Assembly: GCA_023441145.1 (NCBI GenBank)
Contig: JAEZQN010000219.1
Coordinates: 1 to 12,794 of the forward strand
Direction: 5' to 3'
DNA from: Bacillota bacterium
GTDB taxonomy: Bacteria; Bacillota; Clostridia; Lachnospirales; Lachnospiraceae
Length of the DNA: 12,794 nucleotides
Both the position numbers and the translations under genes were made by a program. The notes under the pieces were generated by a model. It was not told the DNA's origin. It worked only from the letters and a program-made list of their open reading frames with translations, and did not search any database. Below are positions 7,659 through 12,794 of this stretch, in pieces (position 1 is the first letter of the stretch; each line of letters begins with the position of its first letter).

Positions 7659-7672
7659 TGTAAAGGGAAACA
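7659..7672 (+). promoter_or_regulatory. cre-like site at the transporter transcription start
   Basis: TGTAAAGGGAAACA fits the Gram-positive catabolite-responsive element pattern TGWNANCGNTNWCA at 8 of 10 defined positions; the misses are the central C and the T. It covers the predicted start, where CcpA binding would repress. The central CG is not intact, so this is tentative. Confidence 0.3.
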
Positions 7673-7678
7673 ATCCCT
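7664..7678 (+). other. Short leader hairpin
   Basis: AGGGA (7664-7668) and TCCCT (7674-7678) form a 5-bp stem with a 5-nt loop at the extreme 5' end of the predicted transporter mRNA. It could stabilise the 5' end or be part of an operator. It is too short to be sure. Confidence 0.25.
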
Positions 7679-7718
7679 GGAACCATTAATCATATTCAAA
7701 ATATTGGGAGGTAACAAT

Positions 7719-8696
7719 ATGCAGAGGAAATTAGTTTCACTAGTACTTGTATTATTTTTAGTAGTAAGTATGACAGCTTGTGGCAAAAAAGAAGCATCGA
7801 CAGATGATACCAAGGGCGGAAAGATTAAGGTAGGTATCATTAATAATGACCCAAATGAATCTGGATATCGTACAGCAAATGACAAAGACCTAAAAGCTAA
7901 GTTTACTGAAGCTAACGGTTACGAAGCATCTTTCGCATATAGCTTAAAGAATGAAGAGCAGATTGCAGCTGCTCAGAAATTCATTCAGGATGGTGTTAAG
8001 TACTTACTTCTTTCTGCAGCAGATACTGCAGGTTGGGATTCTGTATTAAAGGATGCTCAAACAGCAGGAGTTAAGGTTATCTTATTTGACCGTACAATCG
8101 ATGCTGATCCAAGTCTTTATGAAGCTTCTATCGTTTCTGATATGGCTAAAGAAGGACAAACAGCAGTTGATTGGTTAAAGGGACAGAAATTAAGCGAATA
8201 TAACATTATACATATTCAGGGTGTTATGGGTTCTGCAGCTCAGAAGGGTCGTTCTGGTGCATTAGATACTACTGCTAAATCTGATGGTTGGAATATCGTA
8301 GTTCAACAGACTGCTGAATGGAATGCTGAAAAAGCTCAACAGATTGTTCAATCTGTAATTGATTCTAAAAAACCTTTTAACGTAATCTATGCTGAAAATG
8401 ATAATATGGCTCAGGGTGCTGTGGCAGCTCTTGATAAAGCTAATATTTCTCACGGCGTTGGCAAAGATGTAGTAGTAATTGGTTTTGACTGTAATAAATG
8501 GGCATTGGAAGAACTTCTTAAGAAAAACTGGAACTATGATGGACAATGTAACCCATTCCAAGCTTCTTATATTGATGATATCATTAAGAAACTTGAAAAA
8601 GGTGAAAAATTAGCAGAGAAGACTATCATCATGGAAGAAAAGGGATTTGATGCATCCACTATTACTCAGGAAGATGTTGACAAATACGGAATCTAA
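7719..8696 (+). CDS. Sugar-binding lipoprotein of the ABC transporter (Peripla_BP_4 type)
   Basis: This is the substrate-binding protein of the adjacent importer, 325 residues, anchored outside the membrane. The signal peptide ends in the lipobox MTAC with C21, followed by a charged linker, and the type I binding fold starts near residue 36. Recognisable positions are ESGYRTAND (47-55), DR (124-125) and AENDNMAQGA (225-234). It is a clear paralogue of the sensory lipoprotein at 3548, sharing GW-(D/E)-(S/T)-VL and the DR and ND motifs, but its first ligand motif has diverged. The ATG at 7719 follows GGGAGG (7706-7711) by 7 nt; an in-frame TTG at 7704 overlaps that site and was rejected. Three of its four Arg codons are CGT, unlike the AGA/AGG-rich neighbours, which hints at high expression. 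A terminator follows before the ATPase. The substrate is probably arabinose or a furanose sugar; which one cannot be read from sequence. Confidence 0.92.
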   Translation: MQRKLVSLVLVLFLVVSMTACGKKEASTDDTKGGKIKVGIINNDPNESGYRTANDKDLKAKFTEANGYEASFAYSLKNEEQIAAAQKFIQDGVKYLLLSAADTAGWDSVLKDAQTAGVKVILFDRTIDADPSLYEASIVSDMAKEGQTAVDWLKGQKLSEYNIIHIQGVMGSAAQKGRSGALDTTAKSDGWNIVVQQTAEWNAEKAQQIVQSVIDSKKPFNVIYAENDNMAQGAVAALDKANISHGVGKDVVVIGFDCNKWALEELLKKNWNYDGQCNPFQASYIDDIIKKLEKGEKLAEKTIIMEEKGFDASTITQEDVDKYGI

Positions 8697-8737
8697 TTCT
8701 TTTTATCCAAACGAAATATGATTTTGACTAAATAATC

Positions 8738-8785
8738 AGCGTGGTGCAGCGTAATCATAACAGTACGCTTGCACTACGCTTTTTT
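8738..8785 (+). terminator. Intrinsic terminator/attenuator between binding protein and ABC ATPase
   Basis: A left arm AGCGTGGTGCAGCGTA (8738-8753) pairs with TACGCTTGCACTACGCT (8764-8780), giving a 16-bp stem with one G-U pair and one bulged base around a 10-nt loop. Six T residues follow (8780-8785). It lies 41 bp after the binding-protein stop and just before the ATPase Shine-Dalgarno. No promoter is evident between it and the ATPase, so partial read-through probably sets a low ATPase/permease level relative to the binding protein. Confidence 0.88.
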
Positions 8786-8810
8786 AAAAAAGTAAGGAGT
8801 GAATACACTG

Positions 8811-10337
8811 GTGAAAGACAAATCCCTCTTGGAAATGAAAAATATACACAAAAGCTTTCCCGGAGTACTTGCGTTGCAGGGCGTTGATTTCACACTCTGT
8901 GAGGGTGAAATACATGCACTAATGGGCGAGAACGGAGCAGGAAAATCAACATTAATTAAGGTCTTGACTGGAGTATATGAGAAAAACGAAGGTCATATCT
9001 ATATGAAAGGAATGGAGAAAGAAGTAATAATTCATTCTCCAGAGGATGCTCAGAATCTTGGTATCAGTACTGTATATCAAGAAATAACCTTATGCCCGAA
9101 CCTTTCTGTTGCTGAAAACATGTACATAGGTCGTACTAAAGGCTTAGGGCAGAACTGGAAGAAGATGAATACAGATGCTGACAGAATACTTAAAACGCTT
9201 GATATACCTGCTAAGGCTACTCAACAGCTATCGAGTTGTTCAATAGCCATACAGCAGATGGTAGCTATCGCTAGAGCTGTAGATATGGAATGTAAAGTAC
9301 TTATTCTAGATGAACCAACCTCCTCATTAGATGAGCAAGAGGTAGAAAAGTTATTTAATCTTATGCGTGACCTTAAAAAACGAGGCGTAGGTATCATTTT
9401 TGTTACACATTTTTTGGATCAAGTATATGAAGTATGTGATAAAATTACCGTTTTGCGAGATGGCAAACTGGTAGGTGAATATGAAATCAAAGATCTATCA
9501 AGAGTTCAGCTGGTATCTAAGATGCTCGGCAAGGAATTAGATGATTTATCAGATATTAAGGAAGAGAGCCAGACTTATAATAAAGAGGATTGCTCTACTG
9601 TTGTATTTGAAGCAGAAGGACTTCAAAGTAATGCAGGAATTAAGCCATTTGATTTCACAATTAAAAAGGGTGAAGTAAATGGATTTACAGGGTTACTAGG
9701 ATCTGGCCGTAGTGAATGTGTTCGTGCCATTTATGGAGCAGATCATATCATTAGTGGTACTGTAAAGAAAAGTGGTAAAAAGATTAAGATTACGAAACCA
9801 ATACATGCCATGAAGAATGGTATAGCCTATCTGCCTGAGGACCGAAAAGAGGATGGTATTATTGGTGATTTATCAGTTCGAGATAATATTATTTTGGCAT
9901 TACAGGTTCATAAGGGCTTTTTTAAGCCTTTTAGTAAAGCGGAAGCAATTGCCTTCGCAGAAGAATATATCAAGTTATTAGATATAAAGACTGCATCTGT
10001 TGATACACCAGTCAAATCCTTGTCTGGTGGAAACCTGCAGAAGGTAATACTGGCTAGATGGTTACTAACCCATCCAGAATATTTGATTTTGGATGAACCG
10101 ACAAGGGGTATTGATGTAGGAACTAAAATTGAAATTCAAAAGCTTGTGTTAAAGCTTGCATCGGAAGGTATGAGCATTACATTTATATCTTCAGAAACAG
10201 ATGAAATGCTTCGAACATGCTCCAGACTTATTGTTATGAGAGATAGAAAGGTAGTAGGAGAACTTACAGAAAATGATCTCACACAGAACATGATTATGAG
10301 TACAATTGCTGGAGGTGATAATGAACATGCAAACTAA
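8811..10337 (+). CDS. ytfR: Sugar ABC transporter ATP-binding protein (YtfR-like, two nucleotide-binding domains)
   Basis: This is the cytoplasmic ATPase of a CUT2-type sugar importer, about 508 residues with two fused nucleotide-binding domains. Domain 1 has a full Walker A (GENGAGKST, K45), a family-typical relaxed signature (SIAIQQM from 144) and Walker B LILDEPTSSLD (D167, E168). The stretch IFVTHFLDQVYEV closely resembles E. coli YtfR as I recall it. Domain 2 has a P-loop without lysine (GLLGSGRSE, 294-302), usual for RbsA/MglA/YtfR proteins, then a canonical LSGGNLQ (404-410) and LILDEPTRGID (D428, E429). Start choice: a GTG at 8799 overlaps the Shine-Dalgarno AAGGAG (8794-8799), so GTG 8811, 11 nt downstream of it, is preferred; CTG 8808 is possible. 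The 3' end overlaps the next gene by 17 bp, implying translational coupling. Expression depends on read-through of the preceding terminator. Confidence 0.93.
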   Translation: MKDKSLLEMKNIHKSFPGVLALQGVDFTLCEGEIHALMGENGAGKSTLIKVLTGVYEKNEGHIYMKGMEKEVIIHSPEDAQNLGISTVYQEITLCPNLSVAENMYIGRTKGLGQNWKKMNTDADRILKTLDIPAKATQQLSSCSIAIQQMVAIARAVDMECKVLILDEPTSSLDEQEVEKLFNLMRDLKKRGVGIIFVTHFLDQVYEVCDKITVLRDGKLVGEYEIKDLSRVQLVSKMLGKELDDLSDIKEESQTYNKEDCSTVVFEAEGLQSNAGIKPFDFTIKKGEVNGFTGLLGSGRSECVRAIYGADHIISGTVKKSGKKIKITKPIHAMKNGIAYLPEDRKEDGIIGDLSVRDNIILALQVHKGFFKPFSKAEAIAFAEEYIKLLDIKTASVDTPVKSLSGGNLQKVILARWLLTHPEYLILDEPTRGIDVGTKIEIQKLVLKLASEGMSITFISSETDEMLRTCSRLIVMRDRKVVGELTENDLTQNMIMSTIAGGDNEHAN

Positions 10338-11427
10338 AACTAAGAAGAATTCTATATTAGGGGCTATAGGAAAAATTACAAGTATGCCGATATTCTTCCC
10401 GTTGCTAATATTACTGTTACTTGCAGTATTTAACTTAATTAAAGGGTTTAGCTTTTATTACATTGAATCGGGTCTCACAAATACAGGAAACCCTATATGG
10501 TCTGGACCAATCATCACTATTTTAGATAATGGTTCAGAGCTAGCAATCTTGGCAATTGGTATGACCTTAGTAACTGCAGCTTCTGGAGGACAGGATATCA
10601 GCGTTGGAGCTACCATAGCCATTGGCGGAAGTGTAATACTTCGTATTCTCTGTGGAGGGGAGCCTCAACCTAGCTTCTTACATGCACCAATTATTGTAGC
10701 AATTTTAGTGGCTTGTATCGTCTGCATGTTGTTTGGTGCATTTAATGGCACGTTGGTAGCATGCTTTAAGATTCAACCGATGGTGGCAACATTGATTTTG
10801 TTTACAGCAGGTCGTTCTATTGCAGCCTGGATTAATCTAAATCAATTACCAGTTATTAGTTCTAGCTGCTCAGAATCATTTGCATACTTTGGTAATTTGA
10901 TACCAGGAATACCTATACCTACTCCCGTTTTAATTGCAATAATATGTATGATTGTAACGGCTCTTGTACTTAAGTTTACCAACCTAGGCTTATATACACA
11001 ATCAGTTGGTATTAATGAAAAGTCTTCTAGATTAAATGGTATAAACCCTACATTTATTAAGATTTTAGCCTTTGTTATTCTTGGTTTATGTGTAGCAGTG
11101 GCAAGTTTAATCAAGGTAAGTCGTACAGGGACTATTAATTATAGTAATATAGCAAAGGATATTGAGATGGATGCTATCTTAGCGGTTGCCCTTGGTGGAA
11201 ATGCTCTGGGTGGTGGTAAGTTCAGCATGGTGGGATCTGTTATAGGTGCATATGCAATTCAGTTCTTAACTACGACGTTATACAGGATGGAAGTAAGTTC
11301 AGATGCACTGTCTGCATACAAGGCTATAGTTGTAATTCTGCTAGTAATAATAAGTGCGCCAGTAGTAAGAGAGTGGATTTCCAAGGTGTGGAAGAGACTA
11401 AAGACGCATACAAAGGAGGCAGCTTAG
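10321..11427 (+). CDS. ytfT: Sugar ABC transporter permease (YtfT-like)
   Basis: This is an inner-membrane permease of the CUT2 family (BPD_transp_2), 368 residues, one of two different permeases that should form a heterodimeric channel. It is highly hydrophobic with about eight to ten membrane segments, the first near residues 23-40. Family landmarks are GMTLVTAASGGQDISVGA (80-97), the KIQPMVATLIL segment, and the late DAILAVALGGNALGGGKFS stretch (ALGG at 290-293), which belongs to the ATPase-coupling region of these permeases. The ATG at 10321 lies inside the end of the ATPase gene and follows GGAGG (10311-10315) by 5 nt; a second in-frame ATG at 10327 is a weaker alternative. A TTG at 10306 precedes the Shine-Dalgarno and was rejected. 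E. coli YtfT is about 340 residues; the extra length here lies mostly before the DISVG motif. An RbsC-type pentose permease is the alternative name. Confidence 0.92.
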   Translation: MNMQTKTKKNSILGAIGKITSMPIFFPLLILLLLAVFNLIKGFSFYYIESGLTNTGNPIWSGPIITILDNGSELAILAIGMTLVTAASGGQDISVGATIAIGGSVILRILCGGEPQPSFLHAPIIVAILVACIVCMLFGAFNGTLVACFKIQPMVATLILFTAGRSIAAWINLNQLPVISSSCSESFAYFGNLIPGIPIPTPVLIAIICMIVTALVLKFTNLGLYTQSVGINEKSSRLNGINPTFIKILAFVILGLCVAVASLIKVSRTGTINYSNIAKDIEMDAILAVALGGNALGGGKFSMVGSVIGAYAIQFLTTTLYRMEVSSDALSAYKAIVVILLVIISAPVVREWISKVWKRLKTHTKEAA

Positions 11428-11428
11428 T

Positions 11429-12451
11429 ATGAAACTATCCAAAAGAATAAAAAACATGTCAGACACAAGTCTGTTGCTGTCGATTACAATTGTTGTCTTC
11501 TTTGTAATGTATATAGGAGCCATTATTTTTCAAGGGAGTGGGTTTTTAAAACCACAGACCTTTATGAATATTCTAAATGCTAACGCAGGATTAATTATTG
11601 TATCTTGTGGTATGTGCCTTGTTATGATTACTGGAGGAATCGATATCTCGGTAGGTGGGTTAACAGCTCTTGTTACCATGTGTTGTGCTGTTTACTTAGA
11701 TCTTGGCGGAGGAAATGTATTTATTTCTTTACTTATCGCTCTGGCTATTGGTCTTGCATTTGGGTTAGTTCAAGGCTATTTAGTAGCATATCTAAATATA
11801 CAACCTTTCATTGTTACATTGGCAGGTATGTTTTTTGCTAGAGGAATGACTACGATTGTACATACAGACCCATTTAATGTAAAAAATAAAGCTTTTGTAG
11901 CATTAAAAGATACTCGTATTACTGTTCCAGGACTTGGTTCTAATAATCTAAATGGAACTTATGTGGATGCTTATATTGAAATCGGTGTAATAGTAGCAAT
12001 TTTAGTGGTTATTGCTATGTTCTGTTTCCTCCGGTGGACTAGACGTGGACGTCATTTTTATGCAGTAGGTGGTAATAATCAGAGTGCATTAATGCTTGGC
12101 ATCAATGTAAAAAGAACCAAATTTTTAGCATACGTTATATGTGGTCTTCTAGCAGGTATAGGAGGATACGTTTATTTCCTACATGTTGGTTCTGGTGCAC
12201 CGACTAATGCAACGGGAATGGAAATGAATGCAATTGCCTCCTCCATTATAGGTGGAACAATGCTTACGGGTGGTGTAGGAAATCCTGTGGGTGCCCTATT
12301 TGGTGTGCTTTCCTTAAGTACCATACAAAACATTGTAACAACCGCTGGACTTGATGATGCATGGTGGACAGGTATTACAATTGCTGCAATGCTTTGTCTT
12401 TTCTTAGTAGTACAAAGTGTTATTATGGTACGTAAAAAAAGATTAGTATAG
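11429..12451 (+). CDS. yjfF: Sugar ABC transporter permease (YjfF-like)
   Basis: This is the second CUT2-type permease, 340 residues, the expected partner of the permease at 10321. It has a short basic N-terminus, a first membrane segment at about 15-33, and further hydrophobic helices throughout. Landmarks are GMCLVMITGGIDISVGG (61-77), IQPFIVTLAGMFFARGMT, which resembles E. coli YjfF, and the late DAIASSIIGGTMLTGGVG stretch (GGT at 275-277). The ATG at 11429 follows AAAGGAGG (11412-11419) by 9 nt, with only one base between it and the previous stop, so the two permeases are co-translated. It is the last gene of the transporter operon. A perfect hairpin lies 65 bp after its stop. Two unlike permeases plus one double ATPase match the YtfQRT-YjfF layout rather than the single-permease AraFGH or RbsABC layout, which supports a furanose-type sugar, though substrate assignment is inference. 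Confidence 0.92.
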   Translation: MKLSKRIKNMSDTSLLLSITIVVFFVMYIGAIIFQGSGFLKPQTFMNILNANAGLIIVSCGMCLVMITGGIDISVGGLTALVTMCCAVYLDLGGGNVFISLLIALAIGLAFGLVQGYLVAYLNIQPFIVTLAGMFFARGMTTIVHTDPFNVKNKAFVALKDTRITVPGLGSNNLNGTYVDAYIEIGVIVAILVVIAMFCFLRWTRRGRHFYAVGGNNQSALMLGINVKRTKFLAYVICGLLAGIGGYVYFLHVGSGAPTNATGMEMNAIASSIIGGTMLTGGVGNPVGALFGVLSLSTIQNIVTTAGLDDAWWTGITIAAMLCLFLVVQSVIMVRKKRLV

Positions 12452-12516
12452 TATTGGTGATACAGATCAGAAAGAAGTAGGGTATAGCCCATTCTCCTTT
12501 TCATAGAACCATCCAA

Positions 12517-12546
12517 ATTAACCTCTATGTGTTCATAGAGGTTAAT
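12517..12546. terminator. Perfect hairpin after the transporter operon, possible terminator without a U-tract
   Basis: ATTAACCTCTATG (12517-12529) and CATAGAGGTTAAT (12534-12546) form an uninterrupted 13-bp stem with a TGTT loop. The bases that follow (GTATGTAAAAATGC) are not a U-run on either strand. It may end or protect the 3' end of the transporter mRNA, or be a protein-binding palindrome. Confidence 0.5.
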
Positions 12547-12575
12547 GTATGTAAAAATGCCCTTACTATTAGCTT

Positions 12576-12730
12576 CTTTATGGATAAGTAAGCCGTATTA
12601 TGGTAATTTGGGGATTTCATATATAGAGATAGTTATAAAATTCACATGTTAATGTACCATAAAGTTTGAAATGTTATTTATGTGTTTATAACAAAAATTT
12701 CGTTATAGAAGTGATATATTTACCATAAAG
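12576..12730. repeat. Cluster of TACCATAAAG-like motifs
   Basis: Two forward copies are TGTACCATAAAGTTTGAAA (12653-12671) and TTTACCATAAAGATTGAAA (12719-12737); over TACCATAAAGnTTGAAA they differ only at n. Two reverse copies are CTTTATGGATAA (12576-12587) and TATTATGGTAAT (12596-12607). The arrangement is two inverted, then two direct, with the forward copies 66 bp apart. The same core appears in the transporter promoter (TACCATA, 7633-7639) and, with one change, beside the araR start. Operator function is inferred. Confidence 0.4.
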
Positions 12731-12794
12731 ATTGAAAGCTTTATCACCTTTATGCTTTTATCAAGATGAATAGAATAAAGTAATGGTCTAGTAT

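Larger units (their letters stand above)
7289..7718. promoter_or_regulatory. 430-bp divergent regulatory region between araR and the transporter operon
   Basis: No gene is supported here. The araR-proximal half (7289-7500) is very AT-rich with A and T tracts and holds a candidate araR promoter on the minus strand. The transporter-proximal half holds direct repeats (7562-7609), a near-consensus promoter (7628-7656) with an internal palindrome, a cre-like site and a short leader hairpin. These are listed separately. Four ACCTA words (7514, 7534, 7571, 7593) are spaced 20, 37 and 22 bp apart. Confidence 0.7.
12452..12794. promoter_or_regulatory. Non-coding tail after the transporter operon, probably the control region of the next gene
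   Basis: No convincing gene was found in these 343 bp. The stretch is AT-rich and holds a perfect 13-bp hairpin (12517-12546), several TACCATAAAG-like motifs (12576-12730), and a possible extended -10 TGATATATT (12712-12720) with no good -35. The motif density suggests the regulated promoter of a gene that begins to the right of the window. Confidence 0.5.

Noticed and set aside
7655..7885. Open frame on the minus strand across the transporter promoter and signal peptide
   Set aside because: It is antisense to a well-supported lipoprotein gene and its promoter, with no family resemblance.
8724..8752. Promoter for the ABC ATPase starting from TTGACT at 8724
   Set aside because: There is no -10-like sequence at 16-18 bp spacing, and the expected position falls inside the GC-richer terminator stem.
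9228..9270. Apparently broken ABC signature motif in the first ATPase domain
   Set aside because: SIAIQQM is close to the motif in YtfR-type ATPases, and the lysine-less second P-loop is also usual in the family, so neither is a defect.
12172..12516. Open frame on the minus strand at the end of the transporter operon
   Set aside because: It lies almost wholly antisense to the YjfF-like permease, has no recognisable domain and no good start signal.
12666..12692. Promoter TTGAAA / TATAAC in the right-hand tail
   Set aside because: The spacing is only 15 bp and the TTGAAA belongs to the repeated motif; with the downstream gene unseen it cannot be supported.
1..12794. Mobile elements, CRISPR arrays, tRNA or rRNA genes
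   Set aside because: No transposase or integrase frame, regular spacer array, cloverleaf-like segment or rRNA-like stretch was recognised in reading the window.

Overview
The window looks like a chromosomal segment of a low-GC, Gram-positive clostridium, most likely a Lachnospiraceae/Lachnoclostridium-type plant-sugar user. The DNA is AT-rich, Shine-Dalgarno sequences are strong (AAGGAGG, GGGAGG), the binding proteins are lipoproteins, and the regulators are of YesM/YesN and AraR type. The species is inferred from gene content only. No phage, IS element, tRNA, rRNA or CRISPR was seen.

The window is an L-arabinose (or arabinofuranose/galactofuranose-type sugar) uptake, sensing and catabolism cluster. 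On the left (1-1821) are the 3' part of an FGGY sugar kinase, probably an L-ribulokinase, and araD, encoding L-ribulose-5-phosphate 4-epimerase. They form an operon that ends at a clear intrinsic terminator. Next (2038-6193) is a three-gene sensory operon: a YesM-like membrane histidine kinase, a sugar-binding lipoprotein, and a response regulator with a C-terminal AraC-type DNA-binding domain. The binding-protein gene lies between kinase and regulator, so this looks like a three-component extracellular sugar sensor. On the minus strand (6203-7288), convergent with the regulator, is araR, a GntR/LacI-type repressor like Bacillus AraR.

A 430-bp AT-rich regulatory region (7289-7718) separates araR from the divergent transporter operon (7719-12451). 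That operon encodes a second sugar-binding lipoprotein, a double-domain ABC ATPase (YtfR-like) and two permeases (YtfT- and YjfF-like). A strong terminator lies between the binding protein and the ATPase and probably makes the binding protein more abundant than the membrane complex. The transporter promoter is unusually legible: a near-consensus -35/-10, a palindrome in its spacer, a cre-like site at the predicted start, and tandem direct repeats upstream with AraC-type spacing.

The last 343 bp hold a perfect hairpin and several copies of a TACCATAAAG-like motif. A related 12-mer lies next to the araR start and a partial match lies in the transporter promoter, so a shared operator is possible.

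Working model (inference): the external sugar is detected by the first lipoprotein with the kinase, and the phosphorylated regulator activates the transporter promoter. Imported sugar, or a product of it, releases AraR repression. The kinase and epimerase then convert ribulose via ribulose-5-phosphate to xylulose-5-phosphate for the pentose phosphate pathway. L-arabinose isomerase is not in the window.
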